Translations under genes and position numbers: made by a program | Source of the DNA: Lentzea terrae | GTDB lineage: Bacteria; Actinomycetota; Actinomycetes; Mycobacteriales; Pseudonocardiaceae | Assembly (NCBI RefSeq): GCF_003265345.1 | Contig: NZ_QFWW01000035.1 | Location: 124,001-188,000, forward strand | Reading direction: 5' to 3' | Length of the DNA: 64,000 nt | Part shown: positions 15,768 through 24,795 of the stretch, piece by piece | Layout: each line of letters begins with the position of its first letter | Position numbering within the stretch: the stretch's first letter is position 1 | The notes under the pieces: model-generated | What the model was told of the DNA's origin: nothing | Database searches by the model: none | What the model saw: only the letters and a program-made list of their open reading frames with translations

Positions 15768-17810
15768 ATGCGGTGCGTCATGATGCGACGCATGTCCAGA
15801 TTCCGCCAGCAGGCACTGCTGGCCGGTTGCGTGCTGACCGCGTTGCTCACCGCGGCCGGTCTGTTCGTGACCGACCACGGCATCAACCCGCACGTGTGGC
15901 TGATCATCCTCGCGTTGGCGTTCCTGGGCTTTCTGGCTTTACTCGACCCGTGGGTCCGCCGCAGGCACAACGCAGAGCTGAGCACCGACGAGCACCTCGA
16001 CGCCGCGTGCCGGGCGCTGGCGATCGGCCTGCAGGCGCAGTGGAACGAGGAGGTGCGCTCGCGCGGCCTCATCGACCCGGACTTGCTCGACCTGCACTGG
16101 ACCGCCGCTGAGCTGGACGTGAGCGACGAGCCGGACGCGCCGCCCGGACGCAGCGACGCGGTCGTGGGCGCGTTCGAACGGCAGCTCAACCGCAGGATGG
16201 TCTTCCTCGGCGAGGCCGGCACCGGCAAGACGACGGTGGCGATGCTGCTGACCTGCGGGCTGCTGGACCGCTACGAGAGCGGCATGGTCCCGGTGCTGCT
16301 GCCGCTGTCGACGTGGAACCCGGCGGTCGAGGACGTCCGCACGTGGCTCACGCGCAGGCTGTACGAGGACCATCCGGCGTTGCGCAACACCGAGCTGTAC
16401 GGCAGCTACGCCGGCGACCTGCTGGTCGAGCAGCACCGCGTGCTGCCTGTGCTGGACGGCCTGGACGACATCCCCGCGCACCAACGCGCGGACGCTCTCG
16501 CCCGCATCGCGAGAGCCTTCCCCGCCAGCCGTCCGCTGGTGCTGACCTGCCGCACCCACGAGTACGACCAGGCGGTGCACCTGGCGGGTCCGCTGCCCGG
16601 CGCGGACGTCGTCGAGATGGCCCCGCTGGACCTGGACGAGGTCGCCGCCTACCTGCGGGCCAGCGCCGACAGCGTGGGCGCGGCGCGGTGGGAGCCGGTG
16701 TTCATCCAGCTGCGCGAGGAACCGGACGGCCGGCTCGCCGACGCGTTGTCCACGCCGCTGACGATGTGGCTGGCCAGCATGGTCTACGCGGACAGCGAGG
16801 CGGAGCCGACCGAACTGCTCGACCGCGGCCGCTTCCCGGACGCGCGGGCGATCTCCGACCACCTCTGCGACGAGCTGGTGTCCAGGGCGTTCGGCAACCG
16901 GGCGTTCGCGCACCACGCCGGTGCCACGCAGGTCTGGCCGCGCGACCGGGCCCGCAGATGGCTGGAGTTCCTCGCGCACGAGATGCGCGACCGGGACATC
17001 CGCGAGCTGGCCTGGTGGGAGCTGCGCCGGTCGGTCGGCAAGACGTGGCTCGCGGTGCTCGGCGCGCTGGTGCTGGGCGCGATCGGCGGGTTCGGCGTCG
17101 CGTGGCTGATGGCGTACTCGATCACGCCGTCGCTCGCCCCGATCACCGGTCTGGTCGCGGGCATCGGGGTCGGCGCGGCAGCGTTGACGGCCTCGCAGGA
17201 ACGCAAAGCCAAGCCACGGCTGGGAATCTGGCGCAGCCTGCTGCTGGTGCCCGGCGTGCTGGGACTCGCCGCCGGACTGGTTTTCGGTGCGCTGTACGGA
17301 CTTTCCGCCGGGCTCGTGGTCGGGCTCGGCCTCGCCGTGGCGGTCGCACTGCGGTTCGCGCTGTCGAGCGCCTCCGAGCTCTCGCAGGCCTCCAGTCCTC
17401 AGTGGACGATGGCGCGCGACCGGATCGCGGTGTGGACCGGTTCGCTCGTGCTGGCCGTGGTGTTCGGCTCGGCGGCGGCCCTGGTGTTCGGCCCCGGCCA
17501 GACCGGCATGGTCGGGCTGGGCCTCGCGTCCGGGCTGATGCTCGGGTTCGCGCTGGCCGTGCTGCACCTGCGCTGGTGGTGGTTCACCGTCGCGCGGATC
17601 TGGCTGGCACTGCGCGGAAAACTGCCGTGGGAGCTGATGGTCTTCCTCGAGGACGCGCGCAAGCTCGGCGTGCTCTGCCGGGCGGGGGCCTGCTACCAGT
17701 TCCGGCACGGACTGGTGCAGGACCGCCTGGCAGAGCACGAGGTGACTACTCGGTCCGCAACCCAAGTGCTCCGGTCGCCCTTCTCAGCGAAGGCAACGTC
17801 AGAGCAGTGA
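15768..17810 (+). CDS. Membrane-anchored NACHT-type P-loop NTPase
   Basis: The 680-residue product has two N-terminal transmembrane helices (about 18-35 and 44-60), then a NACHT/STAND NTPase: Walker A LGEAGTGKTT near residue 147 and Walker B LPVLDGLDDIP near 227 with the doubled acidic residues typical of NACHT. A winged-helix-like region follows, then several more membrane segments (about 427-600), and a soluble tail LGVLCRAGACYQFRHGLVQDRL. Actinomycetes carry many such proteins; bacterial NACHT NTPases include anti-phage sensors. The role here is inference. The start could also be ATG 15792. Its last 65 bp overlap the convergent permease gene. Confidence 0.75.
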   Translation: MRCVMMRRMSRFRQQALLAGCVLTALLTAAGLFVTDHGINPHVWLIILALAFLGFLALLDPWVRRRHNAELSTDEHLDAACRALAIGLQAQWNEEVRSRGLIDPDLLDLHWTAAELDVSDEPDAPPGRSDAVVGAFERQLNRRMVFLGEAGTGKTTVAMLLTCGLLDRYESGMVPVLLPLSTWNPAVEDVRTWLTRRLYEDHPALRNTELYGSYAGDLLVEQHRVLPVLDGLDDIPAHQRADALARIARAFPASRPLVLTCRTHEYDQAVHLAGPLPGADVVEMAPLDLDEVAAYLRASADSVGAARWEPVFIQLREEPDGRLADALSTPLTMWLASMVYADSEAEPTELLDRGRFPDARAISDHLCDELVSRAFGNRAFAHHAGATQVWPRDRARRWLEFLAHEMRDRDIRELAWWELRRSVGKTWLAVLGALVLGAIGGFGVAWLMAYSITPSLAPITGLVAGIGVGAAALTASQERKAKPRLGIWRSLLLVPGVLGLAAGLVFGALYGLSAGLVVGLGLAVAVALRFALSSASELSQASSPQWTMARDRIAVWTGSLVLAVVFGSAAALVFGPGQTGMVGLGLASGLMLGFALAVLHLRWWWFTVARIWLALRGKLPWELMVFLEDARKLGVLCRAGACYQFRHGLVQDRLAEHEVTTRSATQVLRSPFSAKATSEQ

Positions 17811-19992
17811 CCGCCAGCACCAGCGCCGCGGAAGCGGCAGTGACGAGCGCGATGCCCGGCCAGTCGAACGCGATTTCAGCGTCGGACACCTTCATCGACA
17901 GCGCCCCCAGCCCGATGCCGGTGGCCACGGACACCGCGGTGGACAGCACGAGCGGCACACCGTTCTGCCACAGCAACGATCGCGCGAGGGTGCCGCGCGG
18001 GACCCCGCTCGCCGCCAGCACCGCGAGCGGGCGCCGGCGTTCCCGCACCTGCTCCAGCGCCATCAGCAGCATGGACGCGCCGGCCAGCAGCAACGTGATC
18101 GCCGTACCCGCGTAGAGCCCCTGGCGCACCAGGCCGAACACCCGCTCCATCTCGGGGATGTCGTTCTGGCCCGCGAAGCTCGTGAAGGTCTGCCACGGGT
18201 AGGCCGCGATGGCGTTGCGCGCGTGTTCGGCAGCGTCCGGCACCGAGAGGTCCAGCTCGGCCATGAACTCGCGGGAGGTGTTGTCGACGGGGATGCCGGC
18301 CGCCGCGGCAGGCGTCAGGTACAAGCCGCCGTTCCTGGCGGTCGCCGGCTCCCACTGGGCAGGTGCCTTCCACCGCACACCCTTGCGGGGATCGCCGAGG
18401 GTCAGCTCGGCACCGGGCTCGACTGCCCGGCCTCCACCGCTGTCCGGCGCGTAGTAGGCCTTGCCGTCCGCGCAGTTCGTGATGGTCGCCTGCGTCTTCA
18501 ACGCGTCGCACGGCCCGATGACGATGCCGACGTAGTTCGCCTCTCCGGCGCTGGCGCCGGTCCGCGAGATCTCCTGCACCGAGCGCACGGTCGCGGCCTT
18601 CTCCAGCGCTTCACGCAAGCCTGGAACCGCCACGTTCTCGTCCGTGCTGACGGTCAGGACGGCCAGGTTCGCCTGCCTCTTCTCCTTGGACACGACTTCC
18701 TGCTCGACCCCGGCGAGGATCATCTGCAACGTCACGGTGCCCGCGAGGACCACGGCCACGCCACCGACGACACGGGCAGCCGTACCGCTGTCGAGCTGCA
18801 GCCTCCGCACGGCGAGCTGCAGTGCGGGTGAGCCACCGCGGATCCGGAACACGACCCGCTCGACCAGCCACGGCAGCAACACCGGAATGCCGAGCATCAG
18901 CAGGACCACGCCGATGACGACCGGCCACTGCTCGGGCCGGTCCGTGTCGTTGATCTTGCCCATCTGGCTGCCCAGCAGCGCCGCCCCGACGATCGCGGGG
19001 ACGAGCCGCCACCACAGCCTGCGGCGCACCGGCTTCTGCTGCCGCACCACGCCGAGCGGTTCGATGATCGTGCGGCGCATCGCGAACAGCGATGTGAAGA
19101 CGGCGAGCACCGGCACCGCGACGACGACGAGGAGAACCAGTCCGAGCGACGGGGTGAGGTCGCTCGGGAAGATCGCGAGCTGAGCGATGCTGATCTTGTC
19201 GACGAACGGCCGGATCGCGTAGAAGATCCCGAACCCGACCGCGAGCCCCACCAGCGCACCGACCAGCGCCTCCCCGGACGCGATCAGCCGCACCCGGCTC
19301 GCCCCCGCGCCGACCAGCCGCAACGCCGCCAGCCGGCGGTCGCGCTGGGCCGCCGCGAGCCGTGCCGCGACCCCGACGAACACCAGCACCGGGAACAGCA
19401 GGACCACGATTCCGACCACGCTGAGCAGCCACAGGATCGGCGCGATCCCGCCACCGCCGTAGTGGACACCGAACCCGTAGGCCTTGGTACCGCCGCTCTC
19501 GCCGATCCTGTCGTCGCCCGCGTAGAACGTGTAGTCCTTCGGCCCGGTGAGACCCGCCTGGCCGATGGTGCCCACCACCCGCTGCGGGAACCTGGGCCGG
19601 AGCAGCTCGCCCTTGGGGCTCGCCAGCAGCTCGGCCAGTGCGGGCGACAGCACGATCTCGCCATCACCGGGCAGCTTCTCGACACCGGGCGGACGGGGCG
19701 CGTCGGCCTTGAGCACCTTGAGGTAGCGGCCCTGGATGTAGTCCGAGCGGTAGGCCACGTACGCGTTCTCGACCAGCAGAGGCGCGGGGCCGGTGCCTTG
19801 CGGCTGCGGCTCGCTCAGGTTCCCCTTGGCGTCCCTGGCCGCGAAGGCGCCGGGGATCGAGGCCGCGAGGACGAGCACGGCGACGCACATGCCGATGCCG
19901 AGACCTTGGAGCGCGAGCCTCACCCAGGACTTCCGGCTGCCCCCGACGGCCAGCCGGACGCCCAGGGCGAGGTCGCTGATGGTGCGGTTCAC
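17746..19992 (-). CDS. ABC transporter permease, FtsX/MacB type
   Basis: The 748-residue permease has an N-terminal transmembrane helix, an extracytoplasmic domain, a cluster of three or more helices around residues 180-310, another group at 330-400 with the second large external domain, and a final trio at the C-terminus (TAITLLLAGASMLLMALEQ onwards). This duplicated FtsX arrangement is typical of actinobacterial exporters of lipids or peptides. Its start overlaps the ATPase stop (ATGA, 19989-19992), and it is the last gene of the PadR-ATPase-permease operon. Substrate unknown; PadR control suggests a toxic or phenolic/antibiotic compound. Confidence 0.85.
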   Translation of the reverse strand: MNRTISDLALGVRLAVGGSRKSWVRLALQGLGIGMCVAVLVLAASIPGAFAARDAKGNLSEPQPQGTGPAPLLVENAYVAYRSDYIQGRYLKVLKADAPRPPGVEKLPGDGEIVLSPALAELLASPKGELLRPRFPQRVVGTIGQAGLTGPKDYTFYAGDDRIGESGGTKAYGFGVHYGGGGIAPILWLLSVVGIVVLLFPVLVFVGVAARLAAAQRDRRLAALRLVGAGASRVRLIASGEALVGALVGLAVGFGIFYAIRPFVDKISIAQLAIFPSDLTPSLGLVLLVVVAVPVLAVFTSLFAMRRTIIEPLGVVRQQKPVRRRLWWRLVPAIVGAALLGSQMGKINDTDRPEQWPVVIGVVLLMLGIPVLLPWLVERVVFRIRGGSPALQLAVRRLQLDSGTAARVVGGVAVVLAGTVTLQMILAGVEQEVVSKEKRQANLAVLTVSTDENVAVPGLREALEKAATVRSVQEISRTGASAGEANYVGIVIGPCDALKTQATITNCADGKAYYAPDSGGGRAVEPGAELTLGDPRKGVRWKAPAQWEPATARNGGLYLTPAAAAGIPVDNTSREFMAELDLSVPDAAEHARNAIAAYPWQTFTSFAGQNDIPEMERVFGLVRQGLYAGTAITLLLAGASMLLMALEQVRERRRPLAVLAASGVPRGTLARSLLWQNGVPLVLSTAVSVATGIGLGALSMKVSDAEIAFDWPGIALVTAASAALVLAVTALTLPSLRRATGALGLRTE

Positions 19993-20663
19993 CGGGCGAA
20001 CTCCACATCCCGCGAACGGCCGTCGCGCACGACGACCTCACGGTCGGAGTAGGCGGCGACGCGCGGTTCGTGCGTCACGAGCACGACGGCGGCACCCGTT
20101 TCGCGGGCAGCGGTCGTGAGCAGGTGCATGACGCGTTCACCGTTGAGCGAGTCGAGCGCGCCGGTCGGTTCGTCGGCGAAGATCACCTTCGGACCGGTGA
20201 CGAGCGCACGTGCGACGGCGACGCGCTGGCCCTGACCACCGGAGGTCTCGCCGGGCCGCTGGTCGGCGACGCCGTCGACCTCGAGGCGGGCGAGCCACTC
20301 GTTCGCGGCGCGTTCGGCGTCCTTGCGCTTCATGCCGCTCAGCCGCAACGGCAGCGCGACGTTCTCCAGGCAGGTCAGCTCCGGCACGAGCTGGCCGAAC
20401 TGGAAGACGAACCCGAACTCGGTGCGCCGCAGCTCGCTGCGGTCGCCGTCGTTCATCGAGGTCAGCTCACGGTCCCGGTAATGGACGGTGCCGCTGTCGG
20501 GCGGCAGGATGCCCGCGAGGCAGTGCAGCAGGGTGGACTTGCCGGAGCCCGACGGCCCCATCACCGCCACGACCTCGCCCGCGCGGATCGTGATCCCCGC
20601 GCCGTCGAGCGCGTGGGTCTTGCCGAACGACTTGACCAGGCCTTCGGCCCTCAACAGGGTCAT
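19989..20663 (-). CDS. ABC transporter ATP-binding protein (LolD/MacB type)
   Basis: A 224-residue ATPase with Walker A MGPSGSGKST (residues 35-44), Q-loop region FGFVFQFGQL, signature SGGQGQRVAVARAL and Walker B KVIFADEPTGALD, all intact. It pairs with the FtsX-type permease next to it (4-bp overlap) and with the upstream PadR regulator (ATGA overlap at 20660-20663). ATG 20663 is chosen because an 18-residue upstream extension reads antisense-like sequence within padR. Confidence 0.92.
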   Translation of the reverse strand: MTLLRAEGLVKSFGKTHALDGAGITIRAGEVVAVMGPSGSGKSTLLHCLAGILPPDSGTVHYRDRELTSMNDGDRSELRRTEFGFVFQFGQLVPELTCLENVALPLRLSGMKRKDAERAANEWLARLEVDGVADQRPGETSGGQGQRVAVARALVTGPKVIFADEPTGALDSLNGERVMHLLTTAARETGAAVVLVTHEPRVAAYSDREVVVRDGRSRDVEFAR

Positions 20664-21184
20664 CGCTTGACCTCCACGGCCAGCTGGTCGACACGGGCGG
20701 CGGTCAGTTCGAGCCACCGCAGGTCGGCTTCGAGGTGGAACAGGGCGAAGTCGCAGATGAGCTGGTCGGCCAGGTCGCCGTCGGCCTTGCGCCTGGTCAG
20801 CTCGCGCATGGTGCCGAGGTGCGCCGACCGTTGCGTGTCGAGCACCTCCACGGCGCTGCGGCCGGACAGGAGGGCCAGGACCACCTTCGCGTAGAGCGTG
20901 TTCTGCAGGTACGGCTCCGGCTTCTCCGGAGTGCTGAGCCAGCGTTCTACATCAGTGACCCCGGCGTCCGTGATCGCGTACCGCTTGCGCTCCGGACCGT
21001 CACCGGCCTCGACGCCCGCTTCGGTCACCAGACCGTTCTTCAGCAGCCTCGACAGGGTCGAGTACACCTGCCCGTAGTGCAACGGCCGGTCCTGACCGAA
21101 TCGCTCGTCATACGCGCGCTTCAGGTCGTACCCGTGCCGTGGACCGCCTTCTAGCAGGCCCAACAGTGCGTGTCCGATCGACAT
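20660..21184 (-). CDS. PadR-family transcriptional regulator
   Basis: The 174-residue regulator has a PadR winged helix (MSIGHALLGLLEGGPRHGYD at the start, LHYGQVYSTLSRLLKNGLVT) and a Vir_act_alpha_C-type C-terminal helical domain (residues 95-174). It heads the PadR-ATPase-permease operon. A perfect 15-bp operator-like dyad lies 24-38 bp upstream of its start, and a TATAGT -10 element sits only 7 nt from the ATG, suggesting a leaderless, autorepressed transcript. Confidence 0.9.
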   Translation of the reverse strand: MSIGHALLGLLEGGPRHGYDLKRAYDERFGQDRPLHYGQVYSTLSRLLKNGLVTEAGVEAGDGPERKRYAITDAGVTDVERWLSTPEKPEPYLQNTLYAKVVLALLSGRSAVEVLDTQRSAHLGTMRELTRRKADGDLADQLICDFALFHLEADLRWLELTAARVDQLAVEVKR

Positions 21185-21191
21185 GAGAGGG

Positions 21192-21222
21192 ACTATACAC
21201 ACCATGTATACACCCGGTGTAT
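21192..21222 (-). promoter_or_regulatory. PadR autoregulatory operator and -10 element
   Basis: On the plus strand ATACACCCGGTGTAT (21208-21222) is a perfect dyad apart from its central base. A weaker dyad, ATACA-n5-TGTAT (21195-21209), overlaps it. On the minus strand TATAGT (21192-21197) is a good -10, with 7 nt to the ATG and no Shine-Dalgarno. Repressor bound to the dyads would cover the promoter. Confidence 0.65.
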
Positions 21223-21270
21223 TCAGCAGATGCCCTGACGGGCAACCGCCGTGGCGCCTACAGTGGTGGG

Positions 21271-21756
21271 GTGACTGGTCTGACTGTCGGCTGGGATCAC
21301 GACGTCGAGCTGCTGCTCGACTTCCTGAACACTCGACACGTACTGGACAGTGAAGCCTCCTGGCGCGCGTGGGTGACCGAACGCGGCCTCGGGCGGAGCG
21401 GGGAAATCGCACAGGCGCGCGCCGCGCGAGCGGCACTGCGATCGTCGATCGAGGGGTCGTCCGGCCCTCAGACGACGGCGGGCGTGGTCCACATCGAGCT
21501 GACCGACGGCGTCCCGGTGCTGTCCAGCTCGGACGCCCTGGGCGCGGTGCTCGCGGCGTCCGCCCGGCTCGCGGTGCTGGGGTCCTGGGAACGCTTCAAG
21601 ATCTGTCCCGCTGACGACTGCCTGCGCGCGTTCTTCGACCGCTCGCGCAACCGCTCGCGCACCTGGTGCTCGATGCAGGTGTGCGGCAACCGCGAGAAGG
21701 CCCGCACGTTCCGAAAACGAACGCGAGCTCAGAACACGGCGTTGGCCACCGTGTAG
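21271..21756 (+). CDS. CGNR zinc-finger domain protein
   Basis: A 161-residue protein of the ABATE/CGNR family. The N-terminal part (LLLDFLNTRHV, SWRAWVTERGLG) is the ABATE-like stress-sensing region. The C-terminal zinc finger is CPADDCLRAFFDRSRNRSR followed by WCSMQVCGNREK, giving the Cys4 set and the CGNR signature. These are presumed transcription regulators. GTG start; the C-terminal 28 bp overlap the convergent DUF445 gene. Confidence 0.85.
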   Translation: MTGLTVGWDHDVELLLDFLNTRHVLDSEASWRAWVTERGLGRSGEIAQARAARAALRSSIEGSSGPQTTAGVVHIELTDGVPVLSSSDALGAVLAASARLAVLGSWERFKICPADDCLRAFFDRSRNRSRTWCSMQVCGNREKARTFRKRTRAQNTALATV

Positions 21757-22976
21757 ATCACGAGGCCGGCGAGCGCGCCGACCACGGTGCCGTTGATCCG
21801 GATGAACTGCAGGTCCCTGCCGACCTGCAGCTCGATCTTGCGCGAGGTCTCCTCCGCGTCCCAGCGCTCGACGGTGTCCGTGATCAGCGTGGTGATCTCC
21901 GCGCGGTAGTTGCTCACGACGTACCCGGCGGCCTGCTCCAGCCAGCCGTCGACCTTGGCGCGCAGATCTTCGTCGGTCGTGAGGTTCGTGCCGAGCGTGA
22001 TCAGCCCCTGCGTGACGCGCCTGCGCAGTTCGCTGGACGGGTCCTCGGCGGCGTCGATCAGCATCTTCTTGGCCGTGCCCCACGCGCTGCTGATGAGCTT
22101 CTGCACGTCCGGGTGGCTGATCACCTGCTGCTTGACCTGCTCGGCGCGCTGCATGGTGGCCGGGTCGTCCTGCATGTCCGTGGAGAACTCGAGCAGGAAC
22201 TGGTCGACCGCGAGCCGCATCGGGTGGTTGACGTCGGTCTTCACCGCCCAGGCGAAGTTGACCAGCTCGGTGTAGACCTTGTCGCCGAGCATCGCGTCGA
22301 CGAACTTGGGCGACCACGTGGGCGCGCGGTCCGTGACGATCAGGCTGACCTTGTCGTAGTTGTCCCGCACCCACTCGTAGGCGCGGTCGCACATGAGGTC
22401 GACGAGCTTGTGGTGTGCGCCGTCCGTCAGCACCTGGTTGAGCAGCTTGCCGAGCGGCGGACCCCACGGCTTCTCGGTGACCCGCTTGACGATGGCGTGC
22501 TCGAGGACGGCCTGCACCTCCTCGTCCTTGAGCACCGTGATGGCGCCCTTGATGACGTTCGCGAGCTCGTTCGTGATGCGCTCGGCGTTGTCCGGGTGCT
22601 TGATCCAGGCACCCGCACGTTCCGCGATGCCCGCTCGCTTCAGCTTGTCCTGGACCACTTCCGGACTCAGGAAGTTGACGCCCACGAAGTCGCCGAGCGT
22701 CTTGCCGAACATGTTCTTGCGGGTGGGGATGATCGCGGTGTGCGGGATCGGCAGGCCCAGCGGTCGCCGGAACAGGGCCGTGACGGCGAACCAGTCGGCC
22801 AGCGCGCCCACCATGCCGGCTTCGGCCGCGGCTCGCACGTAACCGACCCACGCGCCCTCGAACGCGTGCGTGGCGAAGAAGATGATCGTCGCGCCGACGA
22901 GGAAGCTCGTCGCGACGAGCTTCATCTTGCGCAGGTCTGTGCGCTTCTGCTGGTCAGCGGCGGTCAGTTGCTCCAC
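21729..22976 (-). CDS. DUF445 family membrane-associated protein
   Basis: The 415-residue product matches the DUF445 family: an N-terminal hydrophobic helix (KMKLVATSFLVGATIIFFAT), the family block GYVRAAAEAGMVGALADWFA followed by VTALFRRPLGLPIPHTAIIP, a long helical middle, and a C-terminal hydrophobic helix (VGALAGLVIYTVANAVF). DUF445 proteins are envelope-associated with unknown biochemical function. The gene stands alone and converges with the CGNR gene. Confidence 0.85.
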   Translation of the reverse strand: MEQLTAADQQKRTDLRKMKLVATSFLVGATIIFFATHAFEGAWVGYVRAAAEAGMVGALADWFAVTALFRRPLGLPIPHTAIIPTRKNMFGKTLGDFVGVNFLSPEVVQDKLKRAGIAERAGAWIKHPDNAERITNELANVIKGAITVLKDEEVQAVLEHAIVKRVTEKPWGPPLGKLLNQVLTDGAHHKLVDLMCDRAYEWVRDNYDKVSLIVTDRAPTWSPKFVDAMLGDKVYTELVNFAWAVKTDVNHPMRLAVDQFLLEFSTDMQDDPATMQRAEQVKQQVISHPDVQKLISSAWGTAKKMLIDAAEDPSSELRRRVTQGLITLGTNLTTDEDLRAKVDGWLEQAAGYVVSNYRAEITTLITDTVERWDAEETSRKIELQVGRDLQFIRINGTVVGALAGLVIYTVANAVF

Positions 22977-23005
22977 ACCGCCATTGTCCGTGAAGATCCT
23001 GCGTT

Positions 23006-24169
23006 GTGCGGGTACCAGCGCTAGTCCCCCGGTTGCAGCCGTTCACGTCGACCATCTTCGCGGAGATGACGGCGCTGGCCGTGCAGCACGACGCCGTCAA
23101 CCTCGGTCAGGGTTTCCCGGACACCGACGGTCCCGCGTCGATGCTCACGGCCGCCCAGTCCGCCATCGCGTCCGGCGTGAACCAGTACCCGCCGGGTCCC
23201 GGCATGCCGGTGCTGCGGAACGCGGTCGCGGCGCACCGTTCGCGCTACGGGCTGTCGTACGACCCGGACACCGAGATCCTGGTGACGGTCGGTGCCACCG
23301 AGGCGATCGCGGCCTCGTTGCTGGCGCTGGTCGAGGCCGGCGACGAAGTGATCCTGATCGAGCCGTACTACGACTCGTACGCGGCTTCCGTCGCCATGGC
23401 CGGGGCTACTCGGGTTTCCGTCGGCCTGCGAGAGGACGAGTCGGGCCGGCTCGCTCTGGACGTGGACGCGTTGCGGGCTGCGGTCACGCCGCGGACGCGG
23501 GCCATTCTGGTCAACTCGCCGCACAACCCGACCGGCACCGTGTTCCGCTTGGAGGAGCTCCAAGCTATCGCTTCGGTGTGCGTCGAGCACGACCTGCTGG
23601 CGATCACCGACGAGGTCTACGAGCACCTGGTGTTCGACGGCCTGACGCACATTCCGCTGGCTTCGCTGCCCGGAATGGCTGCGCGGACGCTGTCGATCTC
23701 CGGCGCCGGCAAGACGTTCAACTGCACCGGCTGGAAGATCGGCTGGGTGTGCGGGCCGGCCGAGCTGGTGTCCGCTGTTCGTGCGGCCAAGCAGTTCATG
23801 ACCTTCGTCGGCGGGGCGCCGTTCCAGCCCGCCGTCGCGCACGCCCTGACCACCGAACTGGACTGGGTCACGGCGTTGCGCGACTCGTTGGCCTCGAAGC
23901 GCGCGCGTCTGGCCGAGGGGCTGCGGGCGGCCGGTTTCGAGGTGCGCTCCTCCGAGGGCACGTACTTCATCTGCGCCGACGTCCGGCCGCTCGGGTACAC
24001 GGACGGGCTTCAGCTGTGCCGCGACCTGCCGGCTCGGATCGGGGTCGCCGCGGTGCCCGTCCAGGTGTTCACCGACCACCCCGCGGACTGGCAGCACCTG
24101 ATCCGCTTCGCGTTCTGCAAGCAGGACGCGGTGATCGACGAAGCCGTGGAGCGCCTCCACAAGCTGTAG
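23006..24169 (+). CDS. PLP-dependent aminotransferase, class I/II (fold type I)
   Basis: A 387-residue enzyme with NLGQGFPDTDGP near residue 32, substrate-binding SPHNPTGTVF (171-180), Asp202 in AITDEVYEHLVFDG, the Schiff-base lysine Lys236 in SISGAGKTFNCTGWKIGW, and a C-terminal Arg in IRFAFCK. The best family match is the kynurenine/methionine aminotransferase or DapC/ArAT group; YPPGPGMPVLRNAVAAH supports this. GTG start; the transcript ends in a strong hairpin one base past the stop. Confidence 0.88.
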   Translation: MRVPALVPRLQPFTSTIFAEMTALAVQHDAVNLGQGFPDTDGPASMLTAAQSAIASGVNQYPPGPGMPVLRNAVAAHRSRYGLSYDPDTEILVTVGATEAIAASLLALVEAGDEVILIEPYYDSYAASVAMAGATRVSVGLREDESGRLALDVDALRAAVTPRTRAILVNSPHNPTGTVFRLEELQAIASVCVEHDLLAITDEVYEHLVFDGLTHIPLASLPGMAARTLSISGAGKTFNCTGWKIGWVCGPAELVSAVRAAKQFMTFVGGAPFQPAVAHALTTELDWVTALRDSLASKRARLAEGLRAAGFEVRSSEGTYFICADVRPLGYTDGLQLCRDLPARIGVAAVPVQVFTDHPADWQHLIRFAFCKQDAVIDEAVERLHKL

Positions 24170-24211
24170 TTGTCCACAGGTGTGGATGAGTTCCTCCACA
24201 ACTGTGGACAA
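24170..24211 (+). terminator. Hairpin terminator built from DnaA-box-like sequences
   Basis: Starting right after the aminotransferase stop, TTGTCCACAG (24170-24179) pairs with CTGTGGACAA (24202-24211), and inside it TGTGGA pairs with TCCACA, leaving an 8-nt loop. It works as an intrinsic terminator for the upstream gene. The same bases contain two perfect actinobacterial DnaA boxes TTGTCCACA (24170-24178 plus strand, 24203-24211 minus strand) and two near-matches (24181-24189, 24192-24200). Confidence 0.6.
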
Positions 24212-24264
24212 CCACTTTCGGGTGAGGCGTGGAGCCTTGACGCCCGAGTTCGACTCCAAATGGC

Positions 24265-24795
24265 ATGGACTCGAACACTGAGGTTCTCGTGGGGTGGCGG
24301 ACCGGCTCGTGTGGCTGGGACGCCCTCGTCGAACGCTACTCACGGCTCGTTTGGTCGGTGCCCAGATCGTTCCGCCTGAGCTATGCCGACGCGGCCGACG
24401 TCTACCAGTGCACGTGGCTCTGCCTGGCCGAACATCTCACCCGGCTGCGACAACCCGAGATGCTGGCTGCGTGGCTGGTCCGTACCGCAACGCGTCAGTC
24501 GATCGCGGTTGTCCGCGCTCGTGGGCGCGAGGTCTCGCTCGATCGCTGGGAGCCGGAGTCGTCGCTTCCAGCGCCTGACGAGGTCGCCGTGACCAACGAC
24601 CGCCAGCGCCGGCTGTGGACCGCGTTGATGACCTTGACCGAGCGGTGCCAGCGGCTGCTGTGCATCGCTGCCCACAGCCCCGAGCTGAGTTATGCACAGG
24701 TTGCCGACGCCCTGGGGATAAAGGTGGGGAGCGTTGGGTCGACGCGCAGCCGATGCCTGGCTGAGCTGCGGCGGAAGCTGGAGGGCCAGCGATGA
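24265..24795 (+). CDS. ECF-type sigma-70 family RNA polymerase sigma factor
   Basis: The 176-residue protein has sigma region 2 (ALVERYSRLVWSVPRSF through YADAADVYQCTWLCLAEHL and LAAWLVRTATRQ) and region 4 (LTERCQRLLCIAA, then SYAQVADALGIKVGSVGSTR as the HTH). No anti-sigma gene with a zinc-binding motif is adjacent; instead the next ORF overlaps by ATGA (24792-24795) and then a TPR-CHAT protease follows. It probably directs transcription for this module, possibly activated by proteolysis. That is inference. Confidence 0.88.
   Translation: MDSNTEVLVGWRTGSCGWDALVERYSRLVWSVPRSFRLSYADAADVYQCTWLCLAEHLTRLRQPEMLAAWLVRTATRQSIAVVRARGREVSLDRWEPESSLPAPDEVAVTNDRQRRLWTALMTLTERCQRLLCIAAHSPELSYAQVADALGIKVGSVGSTRSRCLAELRRKLEGQR

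Noticed and set aside
24170-24211. A chromosomal origin of replication
   Set aside because: Only four DnaA-box-like sites in 42 bp, no dnaA/dnaN neighbourhood and no AT-rich unwinding region.
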